The notes under the pieces: model-generated
What the model saw: the letters and a program-made list of their open reading frames with translations, nothing else
Databases searched by the model: none
What the model was told of the DNA's origin: nothing
Program-made: the position numbers and the translations under genes
DNA from: Dipylidium caninum
Taxonomy: Eukaryota > Platyhelminthes > Cestoda > Cyclophyllidea > Dipylidiidae
NCBI GenBank assembly: GCA_017562135.1
Contig: QEYB01000180.1
Span: forward strand, 744,001-808,000
DNA: 64,000 nt
Direction: 5' to 3'
In this document: piece after piece, positions 11,318 to 22,740 of the stretch
Layout of the letters: every line of letters begins with the position of its first letter
Position numbering within the stretch: the first letter of the stretch is position 1

Positions 11318-13611
11318 CATTAGCTGTTTCGAAATCTTCTCCAGCTCACAAAATGTCTCCTACCGCAAATGCGACATCAACGGTCCCCTCCTATCACACG
11401 CACCGTCCTTCATTTTTGTCCCTTCCCTTGCACAGAGAACGTTCACACTCAGACATTTTACGGGTAGGAAGACTTCTCGTAGACTACACATCATTCTTGT
11501 CTATTTTACTCTAAGGAGATAAAAAGAAAGGTTACCTGTTGTCACCTCGTGGTACTTTCGCCCCAAGTGTAATTAATCCGCTTAAGGTGAATGAGCGCAC
11601 TCCAAACTTGTGTTTGTGCCCGCAGACCAGAGCAGCGATAGCGGTCGTGATGGGGACGTGGCGGCATCCGTGGGCAGACGACAAAGCGCCTTCCCAGAAC
11701 TATTGCTCCGTTCGAGGTGCGAAAGGCAAGCGGGAAGGTAGCAGTTGTTTAAGGTCAAACAGTTGTAAATCAGACAAACGGACACATGAAATGGTGCGAA
11801 ACGACAATTGGAGGTTGCTGCACATATGGGGAGAGTTGGGACTTCAAAAGAGAGAAAATGTGTCGTATGCAGCCCTTCTCGAAGTCGGCGTAAGTTGAGA
11901 GATCGGGGCGAGAAAGGGCGTGCTCTCAAAGGGCTGGAAAGCTAAAAGTCGCCATGCATCTGCTCACATATCCAAGGCATCACTCTGATTAGACCGCAAT
12001 GTCGCGACATCGAGCAGGGAATGTGGCCATCAACAACAAGGAGAGAAGGGAATTTTGCCCCAAAGTAAGTTGCGCCTTAATTTGTACTGTCCGGGCCCGG
12101 CATACCCGATCCGTGCTTATAGTGTCTCATAAAAGTGTCACTTTTGGAATTCGATGACGGATATACGTATTTACGCGGCTAATAGTCAGCATAAAAAACA
12201 CGCGAACTGCAACAGAATCAGAAGCCCAAATATATTGTCCGAATATCTCTGAGATTGGCTGCGACGACTTGCTCCCACCGACCAAATTAAGTTGTTGGGC
12301 AATTCGTGCATCTTCCCGACACGCAGTCCGTGGAGGGCAACTGGCCAGGGCGGCCATGTGCGTAGATGAAGCCCCGAGTAGATGCGACCCCACTAGCGTA
12401 ACCGCAAACGCAAGCGTTTATGTCGTCAGTATTAGACACGATGGAATTAACGGAAGAAAAGTAAGATTACATTTCTACATCTTGCAAAGTTTGAGATGAC
12501 GTGAAGTAAACTCAATCTTGGAACAAGCAACCATGTAAGTGTTGTAAGAAATTAGGCTATGGTCGTTATGTAAATCGGACTGATTTTTCCCTCGAAACCC
12601 AAGTCGCTGACTTATAAATATGGAAGCTCCAGGTCCCGTCCTTTCACTCAGAGCCTCCCTTCCAACCTGTTAAGGATTAGAAGGGCATTCGTGGGCACCA
12701 CAGACCCGTGTCGAGGTCCAAGCTGTATCTCACTCTAACGCTACTGACGTTTTTCAGTAGAGCAGCAAATCTTATGCACACTGCGCTGAACGGTTTGGTC
12801 GCGTGTTAGTCAACATCGTATTTCCAGACCATCTGAGCCGCCAGAAGAAGCCCGAGTAAGGGGACTGGGTGGACCCCTCCAGCGGCGCTCCTGCGAATCC
12901 CGCTGGGTCGAACGACAACATCGGGAGCCACAAACTCAGTGACGACGAGGGCCCGAGTCGCCTCAACACTCCGGTGAAGATAACCTGGGTAATTTGAATG
13001 TGGCACGATGGACATAAAGTTCTTTTAGTATGTGATTGGGAGTTGGTCGATGCGACATTCAAGAACATAAAAATAACTGAAAGTTGAAGAACTAGACAAC
13101 ATCGTTTCGGTCAAAGCGTTGAAAAGGCAAAACAGTATTCGTGAGAAAAATCTTCAAGTGAGTGCGAAAATAGTGAATCGGGAAGATGCGGCCATCAAGA
13201 GCTATTGAGAGTCTTACGAAAAAACGGAATTTCGGGTAGAACAGAAAATTGGTCTATTTCAGGCCGGCAGTCACACCCAAAACCCATCAACGGTGGTGCT
13301 CAAGCAAGTGAAAAAACGACGAAATCGTAGTAGCAATCCACAATGACCACGTGTAGGCGCAACAGGAACGAAGCCAATTTGGGAACGCTGCTCTGGCAAA
13401 AGTTGAAAAATCATCCAGAAATAACGCTTTCTATCGTAAAGTTTTGACTACATCAGAACCCGCCAATAAGAAAACTCACAAACAATTCAACAATTACTTG
13501 AATATTAACACATGAATAACCTGCAGGCTGGGCACACATCCGTTTGTGCACAGATACACTCAAACGTACATCTATAATACAAACGAAAAGCAACGTTAAG
13601 CCTGCTCCATT
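11318..13611. other. Intergenic region, nothing recognised
   Basis: Spacer between the sFRP end and the tail-end of the LEDGF-like gene, which is convergent to it. Only short unsupported ORFs on both strands. Confidence 0.5.
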
Positions 13612-16600
13612 CTAGGTATCCATATTTTTGTACACGTCGTCAGCACCGCGGTTTTGTTGAGAAGACCACATGATGAGTGGGTCAAAGCACTGCTCATCGC
13701 TGTTGCCATCAGGGATGGGCGAGGCTGGGGTGTAAGCAGGTGGGGAGTCTATGGGAACTCCGAACGGTTGTGTTGGTAATGGTGGTGGTCTGTGTGACAA
13801 AATCAGATTCTGAGAGGGTGGCAGAGGAGGGGGAGGTGGTGGTGGCAGAGATAAGACAGCAGGAGGCTGGAACTCCGGCCGTTGGTTAGAGTGTGGAGTT
13901 GCGGCCTCCAACAAACGCGCAATCCGCGTGTCTAGGTCGTCTGTGACCGCACGTGCATACGGCTGTGGCGGCGCTAAGGGCACGGGTGGTCGTGGCGTCG
14001 GCGGCGGTACGGACGAGTCTCCGTTGCGTAGGAACCTCTGATAATGTTCTAGTGGGTGCGGTAATGCGTGCGGACTACGAGCTCTTTCTCTGCCCGGTCG
14101 ACGCCGACCCTCCGGTGACAGCGCCGGCTGATTGGATTCCACTTCAAGGGATGTTTGATGTGCCGATGATGGAGGAACTAATTGAAGCGGCTTATCGGTA
14201 GGAATGGGGACATAAGATAGGTAAGAGCCGGAGCAGGAATGCAGTGACTGTGGTACGCATGCTTCTGGTTGAGATGCCATCGTAGATGGTGATGTCTCAG
14301 TTGTTGGTAAGGGAGCTGGCTGTTGGACTTTTGTATTCGTTGCAGCCATTTTTTCTCTCGCACGCTGGAGAAATACCTGTTTAACAGCAGCAACGGTAGC
14401 CTCGGCGTTAAGAGATTTGATGAGCGGATTTGAAGAAGGAGGTAAGAGAGGATCCTCGCCGCTCTCTAGAGACTCCTCACCTTCTAAATCCCCCGAGGGA
14501 GGGGGCCAAACCTTCCGAATCAGATGCATTCGATGGTGAGCGAGAAAGGGGAACCTCTTGAATAGAAATTTGGGGCTGGTCTTGGGGAGAGATGGTGGAA
14601 TGCAAGGGAAGAACGTCACGAGAGGGTGTCGGTGGATGTGGGGGTGATGAAGGGATAGCTGGTGGTGTAGGCTGCAATTTCGCATTTGTGGGTGATGTGG
14701 GTCTGACGGACGGGGTTGGAGATTTTAAACGGGAAACAGGCAACTTCTGTTGAGCGGAATTTGGCTGAGATTGTTGTAAACCCTTAAAAATCTCGGCAAC
14801 AGATGAAGGTCCTGCTTGAACATTTGAAGTGGATAACCTCTTATTGTTGACGACTAATTCTGCATGTGCTTGATCCATCTGAAAATATTAAATTCGAAAT
14901 TGGAAATAAATGTGAAGTAAAAATGTTCAAAACTATCCAACTGCAAGCGTCAGAATAAGGGGGGATCAACTCACCTCATCTTTTGATGCGTTTTCCCGTA
15001 TTTTTAGAAATAGGTTGAAAACTTTAAGGGCGGCAATTCGCACATCCATAGAAGGTTTATATCGGGAACACTGGAAATGAAAAGGAGATTGATTACAAAA
15101 AGTTGGCATTTAAAAATCAAATTTGTCCAAGCCACAAGCTAAGAGGAGCAGATGCCCAAAAAATATCCCCAATACAAATGTTGAAGGTGCATTTGAAATC
15201 CTTCACTTAACATAAAAGTGAAAAAAAACAGCCTCTGAATAGAAAACAGGGTCCAATGTATAAGAAATAGTCACAGTCGTCATGAAAATTGTTAAACACC
15301 ACGCCATTAAACCTTCACGCATACAAGAGGAAGTCACTCGCCTTGCGAATTGTATCAACAATGGCACTGCACTTGACCAGGACGGGGAGAGAGAGCTCCA
15401 TCTTCTCCAGTGCCTCTAACCTCTGAAGGCAAGCGGGTATATCCTCTTGCCCTCGAATAAGACTCGTCTTAATTGCTATGTCGATTCTGTGGAGTCGCGC
15501 CTCGGCGCCGAGCTCTGTTTGGCAAAAAGTAAGGATTAAAATATACTTATAAGGAGCATTGCAAAAGCATGTTGTTTGAGAAGCTACGATAACGAAGGGA
15601 AGAGATCAGGTAGGTTGTTAAAGAAAAACTAAAACGCGTCGTTGTTACCACTTAAGGTACAAGTAAGCACAAAATGACCTAACCTTCGAGCTGCTTTTGT
15701 CCATTCTGTTGACTTGACCGATTGTTCAGACGACTACTTAGTTCCTCAGCAGTCATTGACACACTAGAAACAATTACTAACTGTAAATATGAAATCGAAC
15801 ACTTAAATGTTGCGGGCGAAGTACCGTAAAACCCACTAATATAACTTGTAAATTTTGTTAGGAACAATAACCCCAAAACTCCAAATTTTGCGTGGTATAG
15901 AAGATGGTTAAACATAAGAAAAAAGACTTACTTGGACAACTTAAGACGTGGCCTGTCGATACTGGAAGAGCCCTAAATGAAAGTAATACCCCAAACTAGT
16001 TGAGATGGTTGTGGTCTCAGTAAGAGACAACAATAACGAAAGCTTAAGGTTACGAAAAAGAAGGCCCCACTCAATAAACAATAGTATAAGTCTAATTTCG
16101 TCCTCAGTCCTAAGATGGCCTGAAAGTACAATGTATTTCATAAATTTAGTTTTTCGTTGAGTTAAAATAATTTGAATGTGTAACAAACCGGCAAAAAGGT
16201 TACTAGTAAATAGGGGTATCTTCACCTTTGAGCGCTCTCTCTGAAGGACAGGCGAAGGGGAGAGAAAGCGCTGTTTCTTGCATCGTCGTATCCTCCTCGT
16301 GATTCGACGTTTTCGGTCATCGCGGGGGCCTGGATCGGTGGAGGATGTAGATGACTTCTCATCCGAGGAATGCGAAGGACATTTGAGAGTCTCAGATGTT
16401 ACCGATTTTATGTCCCCTTTCTGTTTCTTCAGGACCTTTTGGCAAGTACTATCAGTTGAAGACCGATGTAAAGAAGGCTAAAACAGAAAATACATATTGC
16501 AACATTCTCAATATCTGGCCACGAGAGTTGAAATAAACGGCAGTACTTGAAGTCAAAGTAGATTGCTTTTAATAATCGGCTATAAATTGTGAAAACTGAT

Positions 16601-18486
16601 GGTTTCAGCAAAAAGAATAGCAGATGTAGGGAAAATGCTGCAAGCATAGCGATGAGCATACGAGATGTGGCATCAACAATCGACATGACCAATGGGACAC
16701 GGTTGACAAGATTACATAAAGTACTTCCAAAATACTGAAAAGCTTCCTAAAAATGCTGCCATCAGTTTGGGGGGGGGGGGATAAATACAAACAAACCCTA
16801 CATATTTCGATTAGGAAAAATCCTACACGACACAATGCAGAATAAAAGGGGCAACGTCCTCAACTTAAGTAAGTTAAAGCGGCTACATCAACAATCAATT
16901 TCCAGTTGAATAAAATGGGCACAAAGGATAAAGGAAAACATATTTGTTTAATAAATGCTGTTTAGTCCTGAGTTAGCAACACAAACAAATATATAAGGAC
17001 AGAATTTGAATTAGAGCAATTAAACTTACTGTGTCTGCGGATACACTCGAAATAGCTTTTCTGTCTGTTAGTGAGGGATGCCAATCGGCGTCCTCGCTCG
17101 AACCCTCGTCACCGAGTGTCGGCATCCCAGCCTTGAGAAGCTTCATTGCCGAAAATTTGCTAGCTGATTTGCGCATCGGACGTCCAAGTGCTGTTGTTGC
17201 AGGAGTTGGACGTGGCGGTGATGTCTTCAAAGCAGTGCTAGTAACATCTTTCTCCGTTTCCTGTAAAGGCTCCCGTTTAGTTTCAAGACTGCACTCTGTT
17301 GTTAGTCTAAAGTGTAAAATTATGCTGTGGGTGGTGGAAACCTCAGAAGTTGAGTTGAATGTTAACAAATTAAATAATCATCACAGTCCGAATAAATTCG
17401 GGAAGCTAAGCATTCAATCAGTTAAAATGATTCCCCATTTATGCGCAAGATCGAAAAACAATTCTGAAATTAAAGAAATAATGTCAAGGTACTCCAATGT
17501 GATGATCAACATACTTTTCCTCTTCGTTAGAGTCGTAAACCGGCTGTAATTCATTATTTTTTGGCATATTTTTGTCAGAAGGTCGGCAATCTAAAACAAT
17601 TATTGAAGAGGAACATATATGAAATAAAACAATCAAATCATAGAGACATATGAGATTCAGTCAATACAAACTTCTCAGCATATAAAACTGTAACAAGAGG
17701 CTAAAAATGACAAAACAACACTCGTTTTTTGATGGAAGCCGAGTAAATTTCTGGAAGAAAAACAAGGTTAACATCTGAAACAAATAATAAATCACTTCAT
17801 TAAATACCTGTGACAACTTACCATGATCATGAGACAGCCGCCTTCTCTGTCCTTTAGACACATGCTTGGTACTGGATAACCCGCAGGATATATCCGAGCT
17901 ATTGTCGGCACCCTTGTTTATCGCATCGTCCCCAGACGCTTCAAAATTTGTCGACTCTTCGGAAAGGTTACAGTGAGCACGGGCCGCAGACCGTGCAAAC
18001 TTATAGAATTGTGATAAGAATTGTTCTGCGTTGGCATCCTTAGAATATAAGTAAAAAAATTGAGTCAACAGATTTCTTGTACAATAAGACAAAATACATC
18101 ATTTTAAAGTTTGACGATAACCATAGCAGAACTTACTTTTCCATAAAGCAATATATCTGGTTCATTCTCTATTTCCTCAAGGCCCTTTTGAAATAATGGG
18201 CGACTTTTATTAACAGCGTATTTGTGTTTCCACTGTTCATAGGGATAAATATCCTTAGGAGCTAAAAAGTAACTAGGAGAAGGAGTACAGGGAAGATAAC
18301 GAAACGTACACTTCATGTGTACCATAAAAGAAAATAGGATATTTGCCCTTTGGAACCCGCACATCCTTTGGAAGAATGTTGATCTAAGAAGCTTAAAATA
18401 TAGTAAAAAGATTCACATACTCGTGCAGGCCAATGAGGAAAGCCTTTAACCTTTGCGAAAATTCGATCGCAGGGTTTGTACGACAT
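13612..18486 (-). CDS. LEDGF/HDGF-related protein: PWWP domain, IBD fold, proline-rich tail
   Basis: Chromatin tethering factor related to LEDGF/PSIP1 and HDGFL2. Thirteen coding exons, high to low: 18486-18421, 18383-18310, 18272-18137, 18038-17822, 17590-17515, 17306-17030, 16477-16226, 15972-15932, 15763-15684, 15514-15342, 15070-14975, 14878-14512, 14483-13612. The total is 2727 nt, giving 908 residues with every phase matching. Residues 1-92 are a PWWP domain (IFAKVKGFPHWPAR, FFYGTHEVYFLAPKDIYPYE, GLEEIEN), expected to bind methylated H3K36 nucleosomes. The middle is charged and basic. Residues 407-496 match the IBD helical bundle (RIDIAIKTSL, ACLQRLEALE, DVRIAALKVFNLFLK). Residues 497-908 are Pro/Ser-rich, with a polyproline run and a PPAY motif near 866-869. 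Intron 10 starts with GC and intron 12 is only 28 nt. Upstream of the ATG a possible acceptor suggests a 5' UTR intron. Confidence 0.88.
14484..14511 (-). other. Ultra-short 28-nt intron (or frameshift) in the LEDGF-like gene
   Basis: Read on the minus strand it begins GTTTGG, contains a C-rich tract and ends GATTTAG. Removing exactly 28 nt joins two long open frames through a split Glu codon and restores a Pro/Ser-rich reading frame to the stop at 13612. Without removal the frame ends after FRR at 14477. The alternatives are a sequencing error or a real frameshift. Confidence 0.6.
15340..15341 (-). other. GC donor of a GC-AG intron inside the IBD
   Basis: The minus-strand exon ends CGCAAG and the intron starts GCGAGT. 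Only this junction keeps the IBD aligned (TIRK joined to CSRYKP, like TLKKIRRFK in human LEDGF). The nearby GT donor, four bases on, gives a stop within a few codons. Confidence 0.75.
16769..16780 (+). repeat. Homopolymer G12
   Basis: Run of twelve G in an intron of the LEDGF-like gene. Likely variable in length. Confidence 0.9.
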
Positions 18487-20358
18487 AAATGTACCTGGAA
18501 CGAAGTGTAGCCAATCATTATAAGGGAAAAAAAGCACGTTGAAAGACCAAATAAATTTTTGTAAATAAATCCATTTCTTAAATAAAAAGCAAGTAGTAAT
18601 TCTGTGTTACATATTTTAAAGCTTCGTGTCTTGAAGGAACGAACATATAAGCCGCACTAATACATCTAATGGAATTTGTAAAATTGTGTTAATACCAAGG
18701 ATCATGTGGAAATATGGTTGCAGAGATTTTTGCAAGGGTGTGATTAACGAAATATGGCACGTTTACGCGTGTTAGGCGAGTAACGTCTAAATGCAAGTAA
18801 TACCAAATGCAGCTCCGAAATCTAACCACTTGGCCTCCTTAATTTTCGGAATTGGACCTGAAAAGTTAAGCAGAAATTAAAGCAGTGCCGCCGGTATTGT
18901 AACTTATGGGAATCGCGCAATAGAAAAAAGGTGCACAGAGAATAACACGAAACCCTCGAATTGGCATTGCGGACCGCGGCGTAGAAGGCGATCTCTAAGT
19001 ATTATGAATGCTTTAACAAGTATGTTATGAAACTGTGGGATAGTTCTTAAGGCATCTTAACTAATCAAAAAGCTACCGCGTCGAAAACCTGGCCGCCTAT
19101 TTTAACGGCAAAGCGCTATGACACAAATTAGGCGGCCATGGAATAAGAGGACAGGGGGTGGGGTATTTTACATCACACGGAACAAAGTCTGTCGCCAACA
19201 TAAACTTCACTACCTCACTCTTGTACAACGAAAATCGCAAAAATTTCTGTCACTAAAATTAAAATTGGAAATCCGTGTCTGTTCTCTACCTTCTTTTATA
19301 CCGCGCAACTTACGTCATAAAAGGTAATAAATTATAGTAATGTAAGAAAAGTAAAATAACATATTTGATGGCAGAAGGCCGTAGGAATCGGATCTTATAA
19401 CTCAGACATTCTCGCCCGAAGATTTGAACAGATTGGCCAATCAGCTTCACGACACGGGCTTCGGGGTCTCAACGGCAAATGTGCAAAGGGGCAGCCGACG
19501 AACCGTCGATTTGGCTACGCTCGGGGCGCCGTGCGCGTGGCCCGCCGCTGTACTGAGTAGTATAATGAGCATCAACAACGCTGTATAGACGGCATTTTGA
19601 CGATAGCCCAGAGGCGGTACTGAGACAAACTCATATAGCGGCCAGGGTTACGAAATGGAAGTTGTAGGGGGTTAAGCGGAAAACAGGAAAAGCGAGAAAT
19701 CCACGACAAAAATTAAAAGCGCCCTTCGGAGGCGCATTATAGGAAATGATTTGGCGGTCTACATATGTCTGTTGTATGCGCGCACGTACAAATGCTGTAA
19801 GCAAGTCCTTAAAAAAACAGCAGGTTCATTTTATCTGCCAACATACAATGTGTCTTAATTGTGCTACGATACATTAAAAAATTGTAACATATGCTTCCGT
19901 TCGTTTGCACACTAATTTTAAATATCTGAAGGTTATTATTGTTTTATTGATTCAAGCTCTATCTGTCCATGAACTCTTGCTTGCGGAAATAATTTTGATA
20001 TGCTGCGACTAGGCGTGTCTTCCAAAATGTTTTTTTCCCGAAAATGATAGAATCATTAACGTGTTTACATAGTATTTTGTGAGTTGTTTTGTTGTAACCT
20101 TTACCTTTTTGGTTGCTGTGTGTGGATGCTTGCGGACTACCAGTATTAATAACGCTTTCAGTACATTTCCTGGGTCCAATTAACGAGATCAGTTGTTACC
20201 AACACTAGAAATTTGGTTCATTTTACGGTATTGATTTTCTTGTGCTAACTGCAGAGCACCCTTAGATTACTTACTTTTCCATACACTCATTCTAATTCCA
20301 CACTGCTTATCTTTTTTTCTGATAGAGACGCTTTTGTTGTAATTTTGTAAAGGTAACG
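18487..20358. other. AT-rich intergenic region upstream of the LEDGF-like gene
   Basis: Probable promoter and 5' flank of the minus-strand LEDGF-like gene. A 44-nt repeat copy lies at 18604-18647. No coding exon recognised. Confidence 0.45.
18604..18647 (+). repeat. 44-nt dispersed repeat, copy 1
   Basis: Begins GTGTTACAT and contains TTTTAAAGCTTCGTGTC and AACGAACATA. It matches 21192-21235 at 40 of 44 positions in the same orientation. Flanks are not similar. Confidence 0.75.
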
Positions 20359-20532
20359 ATGTCAACAAATGAGAGCATTCAACGAATCAAAACCCGGTCA
20401 GATATTCAATTAGGTCCTTCAGCAAGAAGGCTTCAGCATTCCCTCCCAAAAAGTTCTACTCTAGGTCCAACCGATTACGCTGACTCAAAACTTACTGAAA
20501 CATCGAACAGATTTTTCAAAAGTGGGTTTTAA
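20359..20532 (+). CDS. Small 57-residue ORF, unknown function
   Basis: ATG at 20359, TAA at 20530-20532. The peptide is hydrophilic (begins MSTNESIQRIKTRSDIQLGP, ends SNRFFKSGF), with no signal peptide, TM segment or cysteines. Its composition looks like a real small protein rather than AT-rich noise, and it sits alone in a gene-poor AT-rich stretch. It could also be one exon of a longer gene. It matches no family I know. Confidence 0.35.
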   Translation: MSTNESIQRIKTRSDIQLGPSARRLQHSLPKSSTLGPTDYADSKLTETSNRFFKSGF

Positions 20533-22116
20533 ATGTTTCTACTGTTATGCGTATGGTTTGTGCGTTATGCCTTTGGTCGACTTTTTGTTTCCTGAAGCAC
20601 TTAATATTCACTCCTGTAAATAATTATTTTTGATCATCCCGATTATTAAGTTTACTGTCGTGCGTCTTTGGCTATCTTACTTGTTATTTTAACTGCCCGA
20701 AGTTTATGCGAACACTTCCTCACTTAAAAGGTCATTCAGTTATGAGTCAATTATCTTGTTGCTACGTTTATGAGTAATGTATAGCAAAATGTCGCCCATT
20801 CGAAGTTAAATTTACAAGTAGTTCACTCATTGATTCAGCACACACATAAATATAACAAAGCGGTGTATGGGACTTAAGGTTAATGGCACCTAATTTGTTC
20901 TTAATAGTCGACCAAAGTTGCCAAAATTGGAATGCGTTAGATGCCTAACAGTCCTGATTTTCGCAATGGATATCGGCCACTGACCCTCAAACTATCTTAA
21001 TAAAATGTGGGAAAGGTGACAGTGTGGCAGTTATATGACTTGCATGCGGGGAAACTACTGAATAACTTAAAATTATTTTGAATTTCGAAATGATATTTGT
21101 GTTCCGGTTCCTATCTACTTGAAATGACGCCATAAGTATATTCCAATTTGCATGTTTCATTTCAATGATGGATTGGGTGTCACTTTTTTCAGTGTTACAT
21201 CTTTTAAAGCTTCGTGTCGTAAAAGAACGAACATAAATTATGGAAAGCTTTCAGTTCTAACCGGTTCTATGCCTTTTATAAATAACCCAATGAATATTGG
21301 ATAAGGCAAACATATTTTGCTACGACTCCAACCTCTGTTCATCTATTTCATTAAATTTTACCATACATGCTAAATATTGCACTAAAATGATGTGGCTGTC
21401 GACACGTCCAATTGATGTTAAGATAGCCGGAAATATATTATTTGCGCATGCATAGCGCAGCTTCTAACTTATTTCCTCGTTATTGTAATCGAAGTCTAAT
21501 TTGGCCTTCGCAATAAGTCCTACGAATTCGACGTGATTGCGTATGTTTTGCAGACGCATAGAATCCCCAGTGATGCCCATATAGACAAATGGGTAACTTA
21601 CTCCTTGCAATTTTTCAGATTACTTTGTTTGGTAGTGTGGTTAGTGTGGAGCATATTCTCCTAGAAACATTTTAAGATGCTAATCTCCTAAACCCTTGGA
21701 AAATAATGTGGCCGAGATTTTCGTGGCATTAGAAGGTTTTGTCGGACGCATTATTTGTAAGCTATGGCAATGTGGTGTCAAGTGAATTACACTGGCATAA
21801 AATTTCACCATATGTGTACAATGCACTTATCGAGTCTAGGGTGTTCAACAAAAATCTCTTTTCCTCCATCTGTATGACGGTTTCGTCCTTAATCCTTTGA
21901 AGATCCTAACTCTGATGAAATATGTGTGTATTTTTTTTTGTGTAAGAAGAAATGAGAGACGTGTCACATCCGTAGTGACTGCCCTATTAATTGCCGATTT
22001 TAACATCTTTATGTCTGAGTTGTTCTCTAGTCAGATGCAGAAATCTGTGCATTGTGTTAGGAGAGGGTTTTCGAGTGATATCGCTGGCTGATATGATTTT
22101 ATTATCACTTTCATAG
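20533..22116. other. AT-rich region, no gene recognised
   Basis: Holds the second 44-nt repeat copy at 21192-21235. No supported exon. Confidence 0.4.
21192..21235 (+). repeat. 44-nt dispersed repeat, copy 2
   Basis: Direct repeat of 18604-18647, with one mismatch in the first half and three in a seven-base block. The two copies flank the 57-codon ORF at about 1.7 kb and 0.7 kb. Confidence 0.75.
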
Positions 22117-22740
22117 CCTTTCGTATTCGCCGCAAAAATTCTTCCACCACGAAGTTACCCACGTCTAAACAGCAATCGGAGCGAAATTCACTATCCCGCA
22201 GTATGATCACGACGGTGTCGCCCGGTGTGCATCCTGCCTCCACCACTATCAAGTCACGACTGCATCGCTCAGCGGGTAGTATCAACCTCTGTGATGACGC
22301 CATGGGCAACTCCTTCTTCCCCTCTGCAGCACAAGGAACTTCTATCTACCATTACCAGTGACGCAAACAACACCTCTCCGGTGTCGAAGAATTCTGTGCG
22401 TCAGGGACAAGGCAAACCGCGCCAACTGAAGCGCCGGAGAGCAGGGACGGGCGGTGGTGGGTTGCAGTCGAAGGCAAGCTCCCTTGAGCCCCAAACGGAG
22501 GTGATGATGGTGGCCTCAAAGACGTCCGTTTTTCGCGACGACTGCTCCATGATGGTGTTTTCAGAATCCACATGCCATCCCTTCCCCGGTGATGGCAGTA
22601 GGCTCAGTCCACGTCGAAGGGCACGATCAGCATCGGGCTCCATCACTAAATTAGGCTCCCTCTGGTCCTTCATTTGTAACGGTAACGCGACCTGCTCGGG
22701 TGCTCGGAAGACTAATGAGTCGCTTGTTGCACCTCCGTGA
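22117..22740 (+). CDS. Possible 3' exons of an unidentified gene
   Basis: Two candidate exons, 22117-22214 and 22330-22740, joined in phase 0 and ending at TGA. The second has a strong pyrimidine-rich acceptor (CTTCTTCCCCTCTGCAG). The first starts after TTTCATAG but its donor, GTGTCG, is weak. The product is Ser/Arg/Lys-rich (RIRRKNSSTTKL, LKRRRAGTGGGG, SPRRRARSASGS) and has the look of a cytoplasmic tail. I do not recognise it and found no upstream domain exons. A minus-strand ORF at 22031-22309 overlaps it and is an alternative reading. Confidence 0.3.

Noticed and set aside
17031..17549. Plus-strand ORF of 172 codons
   Set aside because: Antisense shadow of exons 5-6 of the LEDGF-like gene, which are supported by phase and family context.
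22031..22309. Minus-strand ORF of 92 codons with protein-like composition
   Set aside because: It has no recognised domain and overlaps antisense to exons with a much better splice context. Kept only as an alternative reading.
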